The translations under genes were made by a program, and so were the position numbers. A stretch of 6,665 nt of DNA from Nanohaloarchaea archaeon PL-Br10_U2g5. Its GTDB lineage: Archaea > Halobacteriota > Halobacteria > Halobacteriales > Haloferacaceae. The DNA is taken from assembly GCA_001564205.1 (NCBI GenBank), contig LKMY01000092.1, positions 1-6,665 of the forward strand, given 5' to 3'. Of this stretch, positions 4,997 through 6,665 are shown piece after piece; position 1 is the stretch's first letter; every line of letters begins with the position of its first letter. Below the pieces are notes generated by a model. That model saw only the letters and a program-made list of their open reading frames with translations. It made no database searches and was not told the DNA's origin.

Positions 4997-5902
4997 ATGA
5001 GTCACGGATCCCTAGACGACGACGCAGTCGAGAGCTACCGAGCGGCCGGATCGATCCTCGTCGAGGTGATGAACGAGGCCCGAGAGATGGTCGAGCCGGG
5101 GCGGACGCACCTCGAAGTCGCGGAGTGGGCGGAGGATTTCATCCGTGAACAGGGGGCCGGACTCGCCTTCCCCGTCAACATCAGCGTCGATCCGGAGGCG
5201 TCACACGCGACGCCCGGGCGCGATGACGACACCGCGTTCGGCGAGGAGATGGTCTGTCTCGACATCGGTGTCCACGTAGACGGCTACATCGCCGACGCGG
5301 CGGTAACCGTCGACCACACCGGTAGCGCGGAACTGGTCGAGGCCGCTGAGATGGCCCTCGAAGCCGCAGTCGACGAGGCCGGGCCCGGTGTCGAGGTCGG
5401 CGTCGTCGGCAAGGCGATCGAAGACGTGATCCGCGGGTACGGCTATACGCCCGTGTTGAACCTCTCTGGCCACGGCGTCGAGCGGTACGACGCGCACACA
5501 GGACCCACAATCCCGAACCGTGGCGTCGAGCGGTCCGTCGAACTCGAGCCGGGACAGGCTGTCGCTATCGAGCCGTTCGCGACCGACGGTCGCGGGAAAG
5601 TCGGCGAAGGAACCGCCGAACAGATCTTCGAGCGGCAGGGCTCGGCGAGCGTCCGTGACCGCCGCGCACGCCAAGCCCTCGACGAGATCGAGGCGTTCGA
5701 CGACCTCCCGTTCGCGGCGCGATGGCTGGAGGGTGACCGGGTCGAAATGGCGCTGCGACGTCTCAAACAGGCGAACGCGATCAAGGGGTACCCCGTATTA
5801 AAAGAGGCCGACGACGCCCTCGTCAGCCAAGCGGAACACACGCTGCTCGTCACCGAAGACGGCGTCGAGGTGACGACCGCGGGCATCCACGGCTTCGACT
5901 GA
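4997..5902 (+). CDS. map: Methionine aminopeptidase, type 2
   Basis: This 301-residue, highly acidic cytoplasmic metalloprotease removes the initiator methionine from new proteins. All active-site residues can be placed by comparison with the Pyrococcus furiosus enzyme: metal ligands D89 (CLDIGVHVDG), D100 (IAD), H159 (NLSGHG), E192 (AIEPFAT) and E280 (QAEHT), with catalytic H70 (ASHATPG) and H167 (YDAHTG). The insert between E192 and E280 (about residues 205-270) is the helical subdomain that defines type 2, and the length is normal. The ATG at 4997 is chosen over an in-frame upstream start at 4970 because the nine extra residues are atypical and a weak TATA element lies there. Its stop shares one base with the start of the HIT gene, so the two are coupled. 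Confidence 0.95.
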   Translation: MSHGSLDDDAVESYRAAGSILVEVMNEAREMVEPGRTHLEVAEWAEDFIREQGAGLAFPVNISVDPEASHATPGRDDDTAFGEEMVCLDIGVHVDGYIADAAVTVDHTGSAELVEAAEMALEAAVDEAGPGVEVGVVGKAIEDVIRGYGYTPVLNLSGHGVERYDAHTGPTIPNRGVERSVELEPGQAVAIEPFATDGRGKVGEGTAEQIFERQGSASVRDRRARQALDEIEAFDDLPFAARWLEGDRVEMALRRLKQANAIKGYPVLKEADDALVSQAEHTLLVTEDGVEVTTAGIHGFD

Positions 5903-6459
5903 TGGACCGGATCTACGCGCCGTGGCGGATCGAGTGGGTCGAGCGCGACGCAGACCCGATCGACGGCTGCCCGTTCTGCGTCCTTCCCGAGCGTGAGGAC
6001 GCTCGCGAGGCGCGGATCGTGGCTCGTAGCGACCACAACTACGTCCTGTTGAACAACGCGCCGTATAACCCGGGCCATGCGATGGTGATCCCCCGTGAGC
6101 ACCGCGAAGACCCGACTGACCTCGACGACGCGACGCTGTTCGACCACGCGAGGCTGACGTCCGCGACGCTGTCGGCGATGCGCCGTGATATGGATCCCGA
6201 CGGCGTCAACACCGGACAGAACCTCGGTGGGACCGCCGCGGGCGGCTCGATCGACCACCTCCACACCCATCTCGTCCCGCGATGGGACGGGGACACGAAC
6301 TTCATGCCAGTGACCGGCGAGACGAAGGTGATAGTCGAGGCCATCGACCGCACCTACGAACACCTCCACGCCGGGTTCGCCGACGGCGACGACGTTGTAG
6401 ATTCGGGCGACGCCGACGCCGGCAACGCCGTTCAGCTGTCGTTCGATATCGATCTCTGA
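5902..6459 (+). CDS. HIT-family protein, Ap4A phosphorylase-like
   Basis: This 185-residue histidine-triad protein should hydrolyse or phosphorolyse dinucleoside polyphosphates or AMP derivatives. The triad H119-L-H121-T-H123 lies in GGSIDHLHTHLVPRW, and H121 is the expected nucleophile. Other segments, YNPGHAMVIP (55-64), GVNTGQNLGGTAAGG (101-115) and PRWDGDTNFMPVTGETKVI, resemble from memory the mycobacterial Ap4A phosphorylase Rv2613c more than small Hint proteins. An N-terminal APWR-EW segment fits the same subgroup. C23-PF-C26 could be half of a metal site. The C-terminal tail (about 160-185) is acidic and low in complexity. The ATG overlaps the map stop by one base, and I see no separate promoter. 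HIT membership is secure; the exact reaction is inferred from resemblance. Confidence 0.9.
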   Translation: MDRIYAPWRIEWVERDADPIDGCPFCVLPEREDAREARIVARSDHNYVLLNNAPYNPGHAMVIPREHREDPTDLDDATLFDHARLTSATLSAMRRDMDPDGVNTGQNLGGTAAGGSIDHLHTHLVPRWDGDTNFMPVTGETKVIVEAIDRTYEHLHAGFADGDDVVDSGDADAGNAVQLSFDIDL

Positions 6460-6474
6460 GCCGACCGTGCGTCG

Positions 6475-6478
6475 TTTT
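6475..6478 (+). terminator. Short T-run downstream of the HIT gene
   Basis: Four T in cgttttcg lie 16 bases after the HIT stop. A hairpin ccggc-cat-gccgg (6488-6500) follows, and it could act for the convergent minus-strand gene as well. This is a weak but plausible termination zone in the 80-bp convergent gap. Confidence 0.35.
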
Positions 6479-6539
6479 CGCCGCTCTCCGGCCATGCCGG
6501 TTCGGTGACGCAAGCGTTAGGACGACTCCTGGCCAAGCC

Positions 6540-6665
6540 TCACTTCCCTTTGAAATCGGGATCGCCGTCACCCATGAACGCGGTCATTCCCTCCATGAGA
6601 TCCTCCGTGTTCATCAGGTGACCGAACGCCTGTGCCTCGACTTCGAGACCGGCCTCGTCGTCCGT
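6540..6665 (-). CDS. Enoyl-CoA hydratase/isomerase (crotonase) family, C-terminal part
   Basis: The window cuts this gene: only the last 41 codons and the TGA stop (6540-6542) are present. The residues run from GLEVEAQAFGHLMNTEDL to EGMTAFMGDGDPDFKGK. The pattern GLxxEAxxFxxLxxTEDxxEGMxAFxxxxxPxFKGK is the characteristic C-terminal helix and tail of crotonase-fold enoyl-CoA hydratases, which act in fatty-acid beta-oxidation and related acyl-CoA pathways. The catalytic residues lie outside the window, so the exact reaction cannot be stated. It is convergent with the HIT gene, 80 bp away. Confidence 0.85.
   Translation of the reverse strand, partial: TDDEAGLEVEAQAFGHLMNTEDLMEGMTAFMGDGDPDFKGK

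Noticed and set aside
4261..4998. 245-codon minus-strand and 118-codon plus-strand (4644-5000) frames through the spacer and bcp
   Set aside because: Arg/Pro/Ser-rich or Gly/Val-rich products typical of out-of-frame reading; they overlap the well-supported peroxiredoxin.
5443..6513. 356-codon minus-strand open frame over map and the HIT gene
   Set aside because: Antisense to two genes with complete active sites; the open frame is a by-product of high third-position GC.

Overview
The window looks like chromosomal DNA from a haloarchaeon (class Halobacteria). The evidence is GC-rich coding sequence, strongly acidic predicted proteins, start codons at or within a few bases of where a TATA box would place the transcription start (leaderless genes), no Shine-Dalgarno sequences where I looked, and archaeal-type proteins (L37e, LSm, archaeal RNase J, DDxxD-type prenyl synthase, type 2 methionine aminopeptidase). 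I cannot name the genus.

Layout, left to right. The last codons of an unidentified plus-strand gene end at 51. A minus-strand pair follows: lsm (348-590), then rpl37e (175-351), translationally coupled by an ATGA overlap. Divergent from lsm, across 272 bp that hold both promoters and a possible long structured leader, is the plus-strand pair rnj (863-2215) and idsA (2212-3258), again joined by an ATGA overlap. A leaderless EamA/DMT-type transporter (3308-4234) has its own TATA box and ends in a T-run. It converges on a minus-strand PrxQ/BCP-type peroxiredoxin (4268-4735). A 261-bp divergent spacer rich in repeats separates this from the plus-strand pair map (4997-5902) and a HIT protein resembling Ap4A phosphorylase (5902-6459), which overlap by one base. 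The right edge holds the 3' end of a minus-strand enoyl-CoA hydratase/isomerase-like gene (6540-6665).

Functionally, the left half combines RNA metabolism and translation (LSm, L37e, RNase J) with the committed prenyl-chain step of archaeal lipid synthesis (GGPP synthase). The right half is general housekeeping: peroxide defence, N-terminal Met removal and dinucleotide/nucleotide metabolism. Two real genes are too short or too truncated to show in a simple ORF scan: rpl37e (58 codons) and the 41-codon tail of the hydratase.

Most of the window is ordinary. I see no mobile element, CRISPR array, tRNA or rRNA. The stretches that known features do not fully explain are: (1) the divergent spacer 4736-4996, with a 3 x 21-bp tandem repeat, an 18-bp-period direct repeat next to the peroxiredoxin TATA box, nested palindromes and an uninterrupted minus-strand 67-codon frame; (2) the roughly 140-nt possible leader of RNase J, with mutually exclusive hairpins; and (3) an unusually good archaeal TATA-like island at 67-80 inside a convergent gap.
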